This document shows, one piece after another, positions 1-7,972 of a stretch of 35,899 nt of DNA; the stretch's first letter is position 1; each line of letters opens with the position of its first letter. Below the pieces are notes generated by a model, which was not told where the DNA came from, did no database searches, and saw only the letters and a list, made by a program, of their open reading frames with translations. Origin of the DNA: a virus; IMG/VR virus record IMGVR_UViG_3300025887_000069, positions 1-35,899 of that record; one strand, 5' to 3'. The translations under genes and the position numbers were made by a program.

Positions 1-48
1 CCGTCCTATAATCAAAGAGTATCTTCTATCAAACACTTCATAAGTCAT
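1..48 (-). CDS. Start of a tail or baseplate gene, cut by the window edge
   Basis: Only the first 16 codons are present (begins MTYEVFDRRYSLIIGR), reading off the left edge. The start codon lies two bases after the stop of the baseplate-plug-like gene, and a purine-rich stretch (AGGTGTGGAAT) precedes it, so it continues the virion operon. In related myoviruses the gene after the plug is usually another baseplate or hub protein. Too little is visible to name it. Confidence 0.5.
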   Translation of the reverse strand, partial: MTYEVFDRRYSLIIGR

Positions 49-50
49 TA

Positions 51-386
51 CTATTCCACACCTAGTTCTTCATTGGTTAAGTAAAATAAACCATAAGCTT
101 TACCTAGACCTGTGTTAGATAATGTAGATACGCCATCACTGTCTCCACTTCTACTTAAACAGAGAATATCACCACTGGGGAATCCATCTAGTAAGTACCT
201 GTAAAGTAAAGACTGGTTTTCCATTATCTTGACACCGCCTTTTACTAGAATATCTTCTGTATATATATCAAAGTATAAGCGATTATCTCTGCTATTTTCC
301 CTAAAGATGATGTCATAGGATATACCCCCTAATGTAACATTTATTTCAGAGAAGGTGGCTTCTGGTACTGGTATTTCTACTGCCAT
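51..386 (-). CDS. Baseplate plug-like protein (DUF6983-type)
   Basis: This 111-residue protein has the pattern I know from small phage baseplate plug proteins (DUF6983): an N-terminal 'IPVPEA' segment, a strand-rich 'GGISYDIIFREN' turn, 'LYFDIYTED' in the middle and 'GFPSGDILCL' near residue 70. Family members sit at the centre of the baseplate at the tube tip. The position fits: tape measure, then a Dit-like protein, then this gene, in baseplate order. No signal peptide or membrane segment is visible. The family assignment is from memory of the pattern; it could be another small baseplate protein. Confidence 0.6.
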   Translation of the reverse strand: MAVEIPVPEATFSEINVTLGGISYDIIFRENSRDNRLYFDIYTEDILVKGGVKIMENQSLLYRYLLDGFPSGDILCLSRSGDSDGVSTLSNTGLGKAYGLFYLTNEELGVE

Positions 387-397
387 TGTTCTGTTTC

Positions 398-1012
398 CTA
401 TTGGGCAAGGTTATTTTCACGTTCTCTTGCTAAAGCAAAAGTGATAGCACTCTTTTCAGTCCAAGTTAAACTTTGTGCTTCTGTGACCTTACTTGTAGAA
501 CTTGATTTCTTAGCCTTAGTAGTTACACTTCCAGATACTACTGAACTAGGTCTAGCTACAGCCTTTGCCCCAGCAGCAAACCTTACCTTCTGCAAAGTAA
601 AGTTAACCTTAAAGGCATTTAACCCCTCTCCAGCTCTACCTGTGATATTATCTTGTTTGTGATTAAAAGATGTAAAGTAACAATTAGTATCAGGAGATTG
701 TATATCACTATAATGTACGGTAATAGGGGATTTATTTATCTGTGCAAGTTTTAAGCTATCTAAATACTCTTTAGGTTTCTTATCAAACTTATTAATACTT
801 TTTTTATTAGGATCACTATCTCCGAAAGTAGATATATCTGTAATCATTCCAGAGAAGGATAGAACTACAGGTCTAGTTATATAGTTATCAGAACTATAAT
901 TACCATCCTCTACTAAGGAATTAGATAAAGAGCCATCGGAGTTTCTAGATATACTGGTAGTAGCATTCATAGCATAAAAATCACCATCTACTTCTAAGTA
1001 GAATATAGACAT
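398..1012 (-). CDS. Baseplate / distal tail (Dit-like) protein
   Basis: This 204-residue protein follows the tape measure gene directly, sharing one base with it. The first 150 residues are strand-rich, with a Dit-like segment 'YITRPVVLSFSGMITDIS' (residues 43-60) typical of proteins forming the ring that joins the tail tube to the baseplate. The last 55 residues are Ser/Thr/Lys/Ala-rich and probably flexible, ending in a charged tail. Position between tape measure and plug supports a hub or distal-tail role. The fold is inferred, not shown by a catalytic motif. Confidence 0.55.
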   Translation of the reverse strand: MSIFYLEVDGDFYAMNATTSISRNSDGSLSNSLVEDGNYSSDNYITRPVVLSFSGMITDISTFGDSDPNKKSINKFDKKPKEYLDSLKLAQINKSPITVHYSDIQSPDTNCYFTSFNHKQDNITGRAGEGLNAFKVNFTLQKVRFAAGAKAVARPSSVVSGSVTTKAKKSSSTSKVTEAQSLTWTEKSAITFALARERENNLAQ

Positions 1013-3255
1013 TAACCGCCTCCTGAATAAACAGTCTGTAAGTAATCTGGAACATACTTATCCATAGCTTCTCTGATTGAAGTCTGTATCACTTCTGGAT
1101 CACCATTAATATTATAATGGTTGGTCACTGTAGCTCCCCCTACTATCCTATTAGCCGCCTGTTGGCCTCTTAGTTCTAAGGGTTTTAACGCTTCTTGGAT
1201 TGGAGATTCCCCTATCCAATCCTTTACTGACCCCTTTATATCAGAATCACCTCCAAATATACTGTTTGCTGTATCTAAAAGTCCTGCGAAGTTAGTGGCA
1301 GAGCCTTTTAAAAGGGTTTCGCCTACATCTGGGAAACTTAACTTACTGAACTGTACAGCATAGCCAATAGCTTGTTGTATGCTACCAACTAAACGATCCC
1401 ACATAATTCCCATCTTCTCCCACGTTAGTAGGCCTAATCTGTAAAAACCTTGGGCTGTCTCTAATTCTTTATTAAGAGCAGCTTGTTCTTCACGGAAGGT
1501 TTTAGTGGCTTCTGTTATATCTTCAAACTGTTTGCTTGTTACAGAACCAAATAAGTTTAGTCCTAACTCTATAGCTAATAAAGGCCACAACACTCTTTTA
1601 AACGCTTGTACAGCTAAGGACAACCCTTTAACTTGTTTACTCGTTACTGTAGCTGCTGTACCCATACCTAAGAGAGATTTAGCACTATTAATACCACCTG
1701 CTACTAGGCCAAACATAGTCTTAGTTGCTGATACCATAGCAGGTATTAGTTTCATTAATAAAAGAGTAAATACACCTCTTATAGCTAGCTGTAAGCCTTC
1801 ACCTTCATTCATACCTAAAGACATGGCTAACTTATCTACCCACCTGAAAGGTGCTGCCACAGCTTCGGCTAGTAATCCAAAAGTGGTAGATAAGGCAACT
1901 AGGGCAGGTTTCACTGCATCTATTACATTACCTAAACCTCTAAATATATTCTTAAATAAATCTTCAAGACCTGCCTGTGACATCTCATCTACGGCAACTT
2001 GCAGTGAGTTCATCATCCTTGTTTCTTCGGCAGTAATAGACTGCCTAAACTTAGCTAAAGCACCTGTCTGTTTAGCTTGCTCGCTCATTATAGATGATGA
2101 TAAATCTACAAATCGTTTAGCATCTACTCCAGCTACTTTGAAAGTATCTTTAAATGATCTCTTACCATCATCTGCTACTGTACTAATATCATAACCCATT
2201 TGCACTAGGGCTTTAGACGCTGCACCATAAAATGCTGGCATCTGATCTACAATCTGGTTTATCTCTTGTGCCTGTACTACTGATCCAGACATCATCTGTC
2301 TAAAACCTAAGAAGGCTAATTTGGCTGATTCAGCATTTGTAGCTGAACCTGCCAAGGCATTAGAAATATTAGTAAACACTTCTTCTGTTTTCTGAGCCGA
2401 CACACCAGATGAACGTGCTGCAACACTAAACTTAGCATAAGCACTTGCTGTATCTTTATAACTTAATCCCAAGTCTTTAGTTAATGCAGATACAAACTTT
2501 AAATCTTTAGCAGACTTCTTAGCACTGCCTGATGCTAGTAAAGAAGCTACGCCGATATTCTCCATATCCTGCGCTGTTTTCTTTAAATAGTTTGCACCAC
2601 CTATAATAGCAAATACTGATACCCAACTTCTAGCTAAGTTCTTTAAAGAACTTCCTAAGCCATCTGCTGCAAATCGTTGAGCGTTGAAATCTTTAGTTAT
2701 ATTCTTAGTGTTTCTATTTAGAGTTTTAACCTGATCTGATGTATTTAGTAATTGTTCTTTGTACTTTAAAAAATGCCTATCACCTTTCCTGACAGACTTA
2801 TTAAGGGATATTTGAGCATTGTTTAATTCTTTAAGTGCTTTCTCTAAGGATGCAACTTTAGCTTTAGCTTCTGGAGAGCCTATACCTTTAAGACCTTCTA
2901 TTTGCTCTTCTATCTTTCTAGTAGACAGCGTAATCCTACGATTCTCTGTAAGCAACATTCCCTTGTGACGTAAGGCATTGGCCTCTGCTTGCTCACTCTT
3001 CCTTTTATGTATAGCTAAAGCTTGTTCGTGTGCTATCTCTTTTCTGGCCTCACGAGTCTTCTCTGCTGCAAGCTCCCTTCCTAGTTGGTACTGATCTTTA
3101 TCTAAACTACGAGAGCCTTCACCTGTTGACTTCCTTCTTGTTACTGCATTAAGGTTATCAAGGTTCTTTAATTTATTCTCGAAGTCCTTCAATCCTTTGT
3201 CTATGAAACGGGCATCCCAGCCCATTTGCATAGTATAGTTGTCATCTAATATCAT
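1012..3255 (-). CDS. Tail tape measure protein
   Basis: The longest gene of the tail block (747 residues). It has a charged, helical, coiled-coil-like N-terminal third rich in Lys, Glu and Arg (to about residue 200), then a tape-measure domain. That domain contains 'KDLGLSYKDTASAYAKFSVA', 'GFRQMMSGSVVQAQEINQI' and 'MPAFYGAASKALVQMGYDIS', which match the TIGR02675-type tape measure domain. Hydrophobic stretches near residues 215-225 and 490-525 could cross or destabilise a membrane during DNA ejection. It sets tail length and sits inside the tube. The tail chaperone pair lies immediately upstream, the standard order. Confidence 0.9.
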   Translation of the reverse strand: MILDDNYTMQMGWDARFIDKGLKDFENKLKNLDNLNAVTRRKSTGEGSRSLDKDQYQLGRELAAEKTREARKEIAHEQALAIHKRKSEQAEANALRHKGMLLTENRRITLSTRKIEEQIEGLKGIGSPEAKAKVASLEKALKELNNAQISLNKSVRKGDRHFLKYKEQLLNTSDQVKTLNRNTKNITKDFNAQRFAADGLGSSLKNLARSWVSVFAIIGGANYLKKTAQDMENIGVASLLASGSAKKSAKDLKFVSALTKDLGLSYKDTASAYAKFSVAARSSGVSAQKTEEVFTNISNALAGSATNAESAKLAFLGFRQMMSGSVVQAQEINQIVDQMPAFYGAASKALVQMGYDISTVADDGKRSFKDTFKVAGVDAKRFVDLSSSIMSEQAKQTGALAKFRQSITAEETRMMNSLQVAVDEMSQAGLEDLFKNIFRGLGNVIDAVKPALVALSTTFGLLAEAVAAPFRWVDKLAMSLGMNEGEGLQLAIRGVFTLLLMKLIPAMVSATKTMFGLVAGGINSAKSLLGMGTAATVTSKQVKGLSLAVQAFKRVLWPLLAIELGLNLFGSVTSKQFEDITEATKTFREEQAALNKELETAQGFYRLGLLTWEKMGIMWDRLVGSIQQAIGYAVQFSKLSFPDVGETLLKGSATNFAGLLDTANSIFGGDSDIKGSVKDWIGESPIQEALKPLELRGQQAANRIVGGATVTNHYNINGDPEVIQTSIREAMDKYVPDYLQTVYSGGG

Positions 3256-3258
3256 ATA

Positions 3259-3444
3259 TCAACCTCCACTTCTATCCTGATTCTCTTTATCATCCCTATG
3301 GCGTGCAATTTCATAAGATTCATATATATCTATCATCTCTTTCAACTTGTATAACTTAGGGAGTGTATATTGGTGGAGTAAGACGTTAAGAGATTGATCA
3401 GCGGAGGGGCAATACTTACTTGTAGCCAAACTCATGATCAACAT
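3259..3444 (-). CDS. Tail assembly chaperone extension, probably made by -1 frameshift
   Basis: The part from the first ATG is only 61 residues, but this frame stays open upstream of that ATG. It runs without a stop through the last ~37 codons of the preceding gene and sits in the -1 frame relative to it. No good ribosome binding site precedes the ATG at 3444. Together with its place just before the tape measure gene, this fits the two-product tail chaperone system (lambda G/GT, P2 E/E'). No canonical X XXY YYZ heptamer is visible in the overlap. The alternative is a separate weakly started gene. Confidence 0.55.
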   Translation of the reverse strand: MLIMSLATSKYCPSADQSLNVLLHQYTLPKLYKLKEMIDIYESYEIARHRDDKENQDRSGG

Positions 3445-3476
3445 GTCATACCTATTTAATGTAGACTTCTCTTTAA

Positions 3477-3971
3477 CTAATCTTCTAACTTCTTCTCTGT
3501 ATCTTCCTGTGCTTTCGTCTGGCTCATCATTGAAAGGGTTTGAGAAATATCTACTCCTGCCATCTCCGAAAAGCCTTGGATAAAAACATTAGGGCTAATA
3601 CCATTCTCCTCTATACTCCATGCTAGAAAGACAGGAAGCTTGCCTAGATTCTTACCACGGAAGTAAGTATCAAAGTTCATAGGTACATCGTTCTCTCGCA
3701 TATTAGCAGTCAATGTTTTAAGAAGAGGTACTACACTTTTCTTTCCCAGTGCGGATACTAAAGTCATGGCAATATTCTTACCAAAATTCATATCACTTAT
3801 ATTGTCTAAACCATCGAATGCCCCTGAGTCAAATGCACTTCCAATAGGCATAGCCATTAGTTGTGTTAATTCACTAGCTGCTTCAATTGCATCGGAAGCG
3901 GAAAGCAATTTCAATGTATATTGCTTTCCTCCGATTTCCTTCATTACTGTATCTGATCCTAATAGATCCAT
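3477..3971 (-). CDS. Tail assembly chaperone (Phage_TAC_15-like)
   Basis: This 164-residue protein has the look of the TAC_15 chaperone family: a short N-terminal strand pair ('IGGKQYTLKLLSASDAIEAA'), then mostly helices, with 'NFDTYFRGKNLGKLPVFLAWSIEEN' around residues 99-123. It lies between the tail tube and tape measure genes, where tail chaperones are encoded. The chaperone coats the tape measure during tail assembly and is not kept in the virion. Its 3' end overlaps the open -1 frame that continues into the next coding segment, suggesting a longer minor product. Confidence 0.7.
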   Translation of the reverse strand: MDLLGSDTVMKEIGGKQYTLKLLSASDAIEAASELTQLMAMPIGSAFDSGAFDGLDNISDMNFGKNIAMTLVSALGKKSVVPLLKTLTANMRENDVPMNFDTYFRGKNLGKLPVFLAWSIEENGISPNVFIQGFSEMAGVDISQTLSMMSQTKAQEDTEKKLED

Positions 3972-3998
3972 TACATAATCCCCTCTGAATTATTTTTA

Positions 3999-4499
3999 TT
4001 ATGCTTTAAACTGGCTTAATGTTTCTACTGTAGCTAAGACACCACCTAACGCAGCGGCGGATTCTGTCATACCCTCTGGCAACTCTAAGTAGACATAATC
4101 TGAACAGAAAAGAGTCCATGTTCTATCTTGAGCCTGAGAGCCAAAACCTAATGTTGGCCCTTTCTTAATATGACAATCACGTAATTGTACTAATACACTT
4201 CCTGATGGGTCAGATAAAGTTAAAGATCCTCTGTAAAGAGTTTTAGCTAATCTTTGAGCTACAATAACATTAGCTAAAAATTTATTAGCTAATGATGTTT
4301 GTTGTAATGTCAACTCAAACATACCTGTATGGTCTGGACTGATGGAGATACCAACTTCTCCAAAAGCACCTACATCTTCATTAGTAAAATCTGAGTTCTG
4401 TTCAATACTTGCAAAGCTATCTGCTACGCCTGTGATACTTTGTTCTAGAAAGGATATTTCTACTTCCCTGCTCGAATAAACGGGTAATTTGTCAGCCAT
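3999..4499 (-). CDS. Tail tube protein (DUF3277-like)
   Basis: This 166-residue protein follows the sheath gene. The segment 'YSSREVEISFLEQSITGVAD' near the start and 'GISISPDHTGMFELTLQQTS' near residues 50-70 match DUF3277, a family that makes the inner tail tube in myoviruses with DUF3383 sheaths. It reads as a strand-rich, beta-barrel-like protein with no membrane segment. The pairing of this family with a DUF3383 sheath in the same order strongly supports the call. Confidence 0.75.
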   Translation of the reverse strand: MADKLPVYSSREVEISFLEQSITGVADSFASIEQNSDFTNEDVGAFGEVGISISPDHTGMFELTLQQTSLANKFLANVIVAQRLAKTLYRGSLTLSDPSGSVLVQLRDCHIKKGPTLGFGSQAQDRTWTLFCSDYVYLELPEGMTESAAALGGVLATVETLSQFKA

Positions 4500-4513
4500 C
4501 TATCTAATACTCC

Positions 4514-5866
4514 TTATGATTCTGCTTCGTATGTTAAGCTGCCTAAGATGACAACAATTTGGATACCACCTGCTAAGTATGCAGTGAAGCCTCCATTATA
4601 AATCCTATTAGCCACATCTGAAAAACTTACGCTTGAGCGATCAGGAAAGCTAATTACATAAGGATTATCTTTCTGTAGAATATTAGCTTGTGTTTCTGTT
4701 TCGATGTAACGATCTAAAGTAGAAGTTAATACATTCTTTAGACGGGCAATACCTGAGTCTGTATAAGCGATCTTCTTCTCGCGTATCATAAAGTTCTGAT
4801 AGTTCTCTTTAACTCGCGCTGTTAAGAAATCTCTATCTCGCATAACATCTGCAAAGATTGTAGCTGAACCTGATGAAGTGCCTTGACGTGTAATTGCAAT
4901 ACCACCGGCTACTTCTGTGAATGAACCATTCTTATTAACAAGATTGGTCTTATCAGTAGTATTTAAGTAGTTACCTGTTAATGGGTTTCTAGCTGCTTCA
5001 ATCTTAGTAGTATTATTAGCTACAAGCTGTTTACCTGCATCATAAGGTGCTAAGATAGAAATATATTCCATCTCTGGGAACTTAGTATCTGCATCGTGGT
5101 GAAACCAATAGAATGTTCTAGTACGTATCTCTTGTTTTAACTGAGAAGGTGTGTCTGTAGCTACGTCTGTATAAACACCTAAATCTGCTTGCTCTTGTGT
5201 AGTCACCCAGTATTGCTTAGTGCGTGATTCTATATCCTGAGCTAATGCTAATACAAACGCTTGACTGTGATCGTTACATGCTACAAAATAGAAGTCATCA
5301 TCTGCATCTGTAATAGTTGCCATCATGTCTGCTGCTGTCTGAGTAGTAACAGTAGTGTAAGTAAACTTAGCTACGTCTGTAACTGCATAAGCTGCTGTAC
5401 CAGTTTTAGACAATGTAATACTTCCTGTATCATCTACAACAGTAACACCTGTTGGTGATCCTAGTGCAGTGACGATAGCAGTAGCAATAGTAGAAGCTGT
5501 CTCTGAACCAGTAGTAGTTGTAAATGAAGCAGTAGTGGTTACATCTGCTGTATCTAATACTTCTAAAGTATAAACTTGACCTGCTGCTGTAGCGGCTTCT
5601 GGTGTGAAAGTAATAGTATCTACTTCTCTACGACCTACCTTGACGATAATAGGGTCTACGTCTTGAGCATAAGCTGATTGCATAGCTGCATAAACGTTAG
5701 AGCTAGTAGGGATATCATCTGCAACTGCATCGAATGATGTGTATGATCGTGTTTGTTCTTTAAACCAGACGTGATCGGCAATGAAAATAGGAGTACCAAA
5801 AGAGGCTCTATTGACTGCTGTAACATCCAGTGCTATATTCACCGTTACAAAGGGTTGATATGACAA
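4514..5866 (-). CDS. Contractile tail sheath protein (DUF3383-like)
   Basis: A 450-residue protein starting 'MSYQPFVTVNIALDVTAVNR', with 'FGTPIFIADH' and 'IIVKVGRREVDT' in the first 110 residues, as in DUF3383 tail sheaths. Residues ~100-170 form a Thr/Ala-rich inserted domain, probably on the outer surface. The C-terminal part ('NGGFTAYLAGGIQIV') carries the strand that would interlock with neighbouring subunits. This gene shows that the tail is contractile. It begins 33 bases after the tail terminator gene and precedes the tube gene. Confidence 0.85.
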   Translation of the reverse strand: MSYQPFVTVNIALDVTAVNRASFGTPIFIADHVWFKEQTRSYTSFDAVADDIPTSSNVYAAMQSAYAQDVDPIIVKVGRREVDTITFTPEAATAAGQVYTLEVLDTADVTTTASFTTTTGSETASTIATAIVTALGSPTGVTVVDDTGSITLSKTGTAAYAVTDVAKFTYTTVTTQTAADMMATITDADDDFYFVACNDHSQAFVLALAQDIESRTKQYWVTTQEQADLGVYTDVATDTPSQLKQEIRTRTFYWFHHDADTKFPEMEYISILAPYDAGKQLVANNTTKIEAARNPLTGNYLNTTDKTNLVNKNGSFTEVAGGIAITRQGTSSGSATIFADVMRDRDFLTARVKENYQNFMIREKKIAYTDSGIARLKNVLTSTLDRYIETETQANILQKDNPYVISFPDRSSVSFSDVANRIYNGGFTAYLAGGIQIVVILGSLTYEAES

Positions 5867-5899
5867 AGTATTTCTCCTGTAAGAAATGTTATTTAATTA

Positions 5900-6481
5900 T
5901 TATGGTGGTGTTGATATAGTTATATCCATATCTATTGTGGTAATTTCACCCTCATCTGTGAGGACTCCATCTAGGTCTACGGTGGTTATAACACCACCCT
6001 CTTGATCTGTAGTAATGTCCTCTACATTAAATGTAAGATTAAATCCAGCCACTTCTACAAACTTTCCTGCTAACTTCTCTGGGAGCGAACTGATAGAGAA
6101 TACATCTTCAATAGAACCACAAGTGTTAGTAGTTATCTCTCCTAGTACTCTATTCACCCTAAAAGCATTCTTTAACTTGCTGGCTATTCTTAAAGAGTCT
6201 TGTCCATACACTGTGTATTGCATTAGCATTTTTACATTAGCTGTATAATAAGGATTATCACTATCATCAAGCCCTTGACGTAATAGCCAACTTCCTGTAT
6301 CATCTATGCTAAGAATATCAAATGTAATATAAGGAAGGTCTGGAGTGTTATCCGCATCTCTCTCAAATATAATAGAAGGTACTTGTTGACCTGCTCTACT
6401 TATAGTACTAAGCTCATCCCCTACAAAGTTAGAAGCTACTCTTACAAATTCATTCCTAATGCCAGTTATATCTAGTGCCAT
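5900..6481 (-). CDS. Neck / tail terminator protein (gp12-like)
   Basis: This 193-residue protein has the layout of phage neck terminator proteins: an N-terminal helix, 'PDLPYITFDILSIDDTGSW' around residues 48-66, a central 'YTVYGQDSLRIASKLKNAF' helix and a strand segment 'VEVAGFNLTFNVED' near residue 145. Such proteins cap the finished tail and join it to the head. The last 40 residues are very acidic and repetitive (DLDGVLTDEGEITTIDMDIT). Position before the sheath gene fits. The call rests on pattern and gene order. Confidence 0.6.
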   Translation of the reverse strand: MALDITGIRNEFVRVASNFVGDELSTISRAGQQVPSIIFERDADNTPDLPYITFDILSIDDTGSWLLRQGLDDSDNPYYTANVKMLMQYTVYGQDSLRIASKLKNAFRVNRVLGEITTNTCGSIEDVFSISSLPEKLAGKFVEVAGFNLTFNVEDITTDQEGGVITTVDLDGVLTDEGEITTIDMDITISTPP

Positions 6482-6493
6482 TTAGTAACTCCT

Positions 6494-6859
6494 TTAAGAT
6501 AACTTCTCTTCTTTAATGAAGACTGATTCATAATGATCTGATCTGCTACCGTGGAATGACCAGTTAGCTACATTGTGAGCAACATAACTCTTACCCTCTA
6601 TGACTACCTTATCTGCTTTAGTTTTAGGAGTGGCATCACTGTCTGCTTCCTTGATAGGTGTAGTACCATACAATACATAAGCATCTGATGACCTGATACC
6701 GTCTGGAAGGATTAACAACTCACTACCTTTCTGGAATGGCTGTATACTAAATTCAGCGTCTATGTATTCAGGAGGAAAGTCATAGTATCTATTATTAGCA
6801 TCTAGTTCTCCTCCTGTATGCCGCTCTACAGTGAGTTTTGTTTTTACTATCCTACTCAT
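6494..6859 (-). CDS. Head-tail joining (head closure/stopper-like) protein
   Basis: A 121-residue strand-rich protein with 'IDAEFSIQPFQKGSELLILPDG' (residues 33-54) and 'ADKVVIEGKSYVAHNVANWS' (82-101). This pattern ('...A..QP....L..LP.G.R...') is common in head-closure or stopper proteins that plug the portal after packaging. It overlaps the preceding neck gene by four bases (stop and start share ATGA), indicating coupled translation. It lies between the head and tail blocks, as connectors do. It could be a tail-completion protein instead. Confidence 0.5.
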   Translation of the reverse strand: MSRIVKTKLTVERHTGGELDANNRYYDFPPEYIDAEFSIQPFQKGSELLILPDGIRSSDAYVLYGTTPIKEADSDATPKTKADKVVIEGKSYVAHNVANWSFHGSRSDHYESVFIKEEKLS

Positions 6860-7353
6860 ATAGAACCTATTTCCTTAACTTTATTATTATAAGAACTTTT
6901 ATAAGCTGCCTTACTCTTCAACTCACCTGTATCTAGTAAAGGAGTGGATGTAGCTTCTGTGATAGGCATAAATAACCCTGCCTTACCAAATATATCAGAA
7001 TACTCTTCCCTGAGAACTTCACCCATTTCCATTAGGAATGCTTCTGATGCTCCCTCTCTTAGGAGATTCTTAGACCACTTCTTATATACTTGCCTGACTT
7101 TAGCATTCCTTAGAAAACCTTTATTACTAATCTGTGTAAATGTAAAGTTAGCTAATGGGTTCTTGATAACACCAGACTGTGTAGCTCCAGCAGACCATAG
7201 TTGTAAAAGCTCTACATTGGTAATATCTGAATCTCCATGATTCTTACCATCTTCAAAGTGACCTATCTGTAAATTATTAGCTGATAGACTATTGAGATTT
7301 TTTAGTAGCTTTTCTATCTTTCCTTTCTTTCGTATAACTTTGGTCTTTATCAT
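6856..7353 (-). CDS. Neck protein (HK97 gp10-like, tail completion)
   Basis: This 165-residue protein has an N-terminal basic segment, 'ANNLQIGHFEDGKNHGDSDITNVELLQLWSAG' around residues 25-56, and the segment 'TPLLDTGELKSKAAYKSS' near the C-terminus. That last motif is a hallmark of HK97 gp10-like neck proteins. These proteins join head and tail at the neck. It overlaps a small frame-shifted gene upstream (7289-7432) and the closure gene downstream. No enzymatic motif is seen. Confidence 0.55.
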   Translation of the reverse strand: MIKTKVIRKKGKIEKLLKNLNSLSANNLQIGHFEDGKNHGDSDITNVELLQLWSAGATQSGVIKNPLANFTFTQISNKGFLRNAKVRQVYKKWSKNLLREGASEAFLMEMGEVLREEYSDIFGKAGLFMPITEATSTPLLDTGELKSKAAYKSSYNNKVKEIGSI

Positions 7354-7432
7354 CTGAACCCTTCTTAGGAATATCTAATTCAATATCCTCTATAATGTTT
7401 CCATCTTTATCTTTAACTATTCTTTTAATCAA
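7289..7432 (-). CDS. Small charged protein, TTG start, overlapping the neck gene
   Basis: A 47-codon frame begins with TTG at 7432, six bases after a strong AGGAG site, and ends inside the next gene in another frame. The product begins MIKRIVKDKDGNIIEDIELD and becomes Lys/Asp/Arg-rich. It fills the 88-base gap between the connector and neck genes, and about 65 bases overlap the neck gene. The ribosome site is better than that of many neighbours, so I think it is translated. No function is recognisable. It may also serve to couple translation. Confidence 0.45.
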   Translation of the reverse strand: MIKRIVKDKDGNIIEDIELDIPKKGSDDKDQSYTKERKDRKATKKSQ

Positions 7433-7441
7433 GATTATCTC

Positions 7442-7876
7442 CTATAAAATTAAAGTAGAACTATCAGTACAAGAGTTAACCTTAACTTCTGCACCTCTTA
7501 TAACTTGAATACCAAAAGCTCTGGGAATGTTATACCCCCCTTTAGGTAAATAAGGGCATATATTAGGGAGAGATTTATTAACAAAGTCTTTCCATAAATT
7601 CTTCTGGTGATCTTCTGAGTATTGATAAGTTACCTTACCTACTTGCTCTCTTATCAACCCTGCACCATCAACTGTGTGCTTACCATCATTAATAAGTCCA
7701 GCCACTCTAAGAGCCTTACAAAGAGCTTCCGAGTAGTTAGCTTCATCGTCTAGTTCTATATGATTACTTATTACATTACTAATAACAGTTTCTAGCTGAG
7801 TATTGGTTAGTACATTTTCATTGGGTAAATATTCTAAGAGATCACTTAGCATCTCTGTTTGGTTTATCACTGGCAT
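7442..7876 (-). CDS. Head-tail connector-region protein, unknown family
   Basis: A 144-residue protein in the slot directly after the capsid block and before the neck genes, where head completion or adaptor proteins are encoded. The middle has 'ALRVAGLINDGKHTVDGAGLIREQVG' (residues 55-80). The later part has 'YSEDHQKNLWKDFVNKSLPN' (86-105) and a Cys-containing 'ICPYLPKGGYNIP'. I do not recognise a named family; the assignment to the head-tail interface rests on position only. It is separated from the capsid gene by a terminator and an inverted repeat. Confidence 0.45.
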   Translation of the reverse strand: MPVINQTEMLSDLLEYLPNENVLTNTQLETVISNVISNHIELDDEANYSEALCKALRVAGLINDGKHTVDGAGLIREQVGKVTYQYSEDHQKNLWKDFVNKSLPNICPYLPKGGYNIPRAFGIQVIRGAEVKVNSCTDSSTLIL

Positions 7877-7891
7877 ATATTTAATTCCTAT

Positions 7892-7931
7892 GTTTTATAA
7901 TAAACACTTAATAAAATATTTATTATAAAAC
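7892..7931. repeat. 13-bp perfect inverted repeat between connector and capsid genes
   Basis: Arms 7892-7904 and 7919-7931 are perfect reverse complements, very AT-rich, with a 14-base spacer. On the minus strand it directly follows the stem-loop at 7931-7952, and its 5' arm supplies that hairpin's T-rich tail. It may extend the terminator, act as an RNA processing or stability element, or be a protein site. Confidence 0.6.
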
Positions 7932-7952
7932 AGGCCACTTCCTTGTAGCCTG
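7925..7952 (-). terminator. Stem-loop plus T-run after the capsid gene
   Basis: On the minus strand the sequence reads CAGGC, a 12-base loop, GCCTG, then TTTTATAATAAA. It lies 20 bases past the major capsid stop codon. The stem is short (5 bp) with a GC core, so termination is probably partial. That would give high capsid and lower tail transcript levels. Confidence 0.5.
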
Positions 7953-7972
7953 AATTATTAACTAATTATGGA

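Noticed and set aside
1505-2194. Plus-strand 229-residue frame opposite the tape measure gene
   Set aside because: Antisense shadow of a strongly supported gene, with no ribosome site or promoter.
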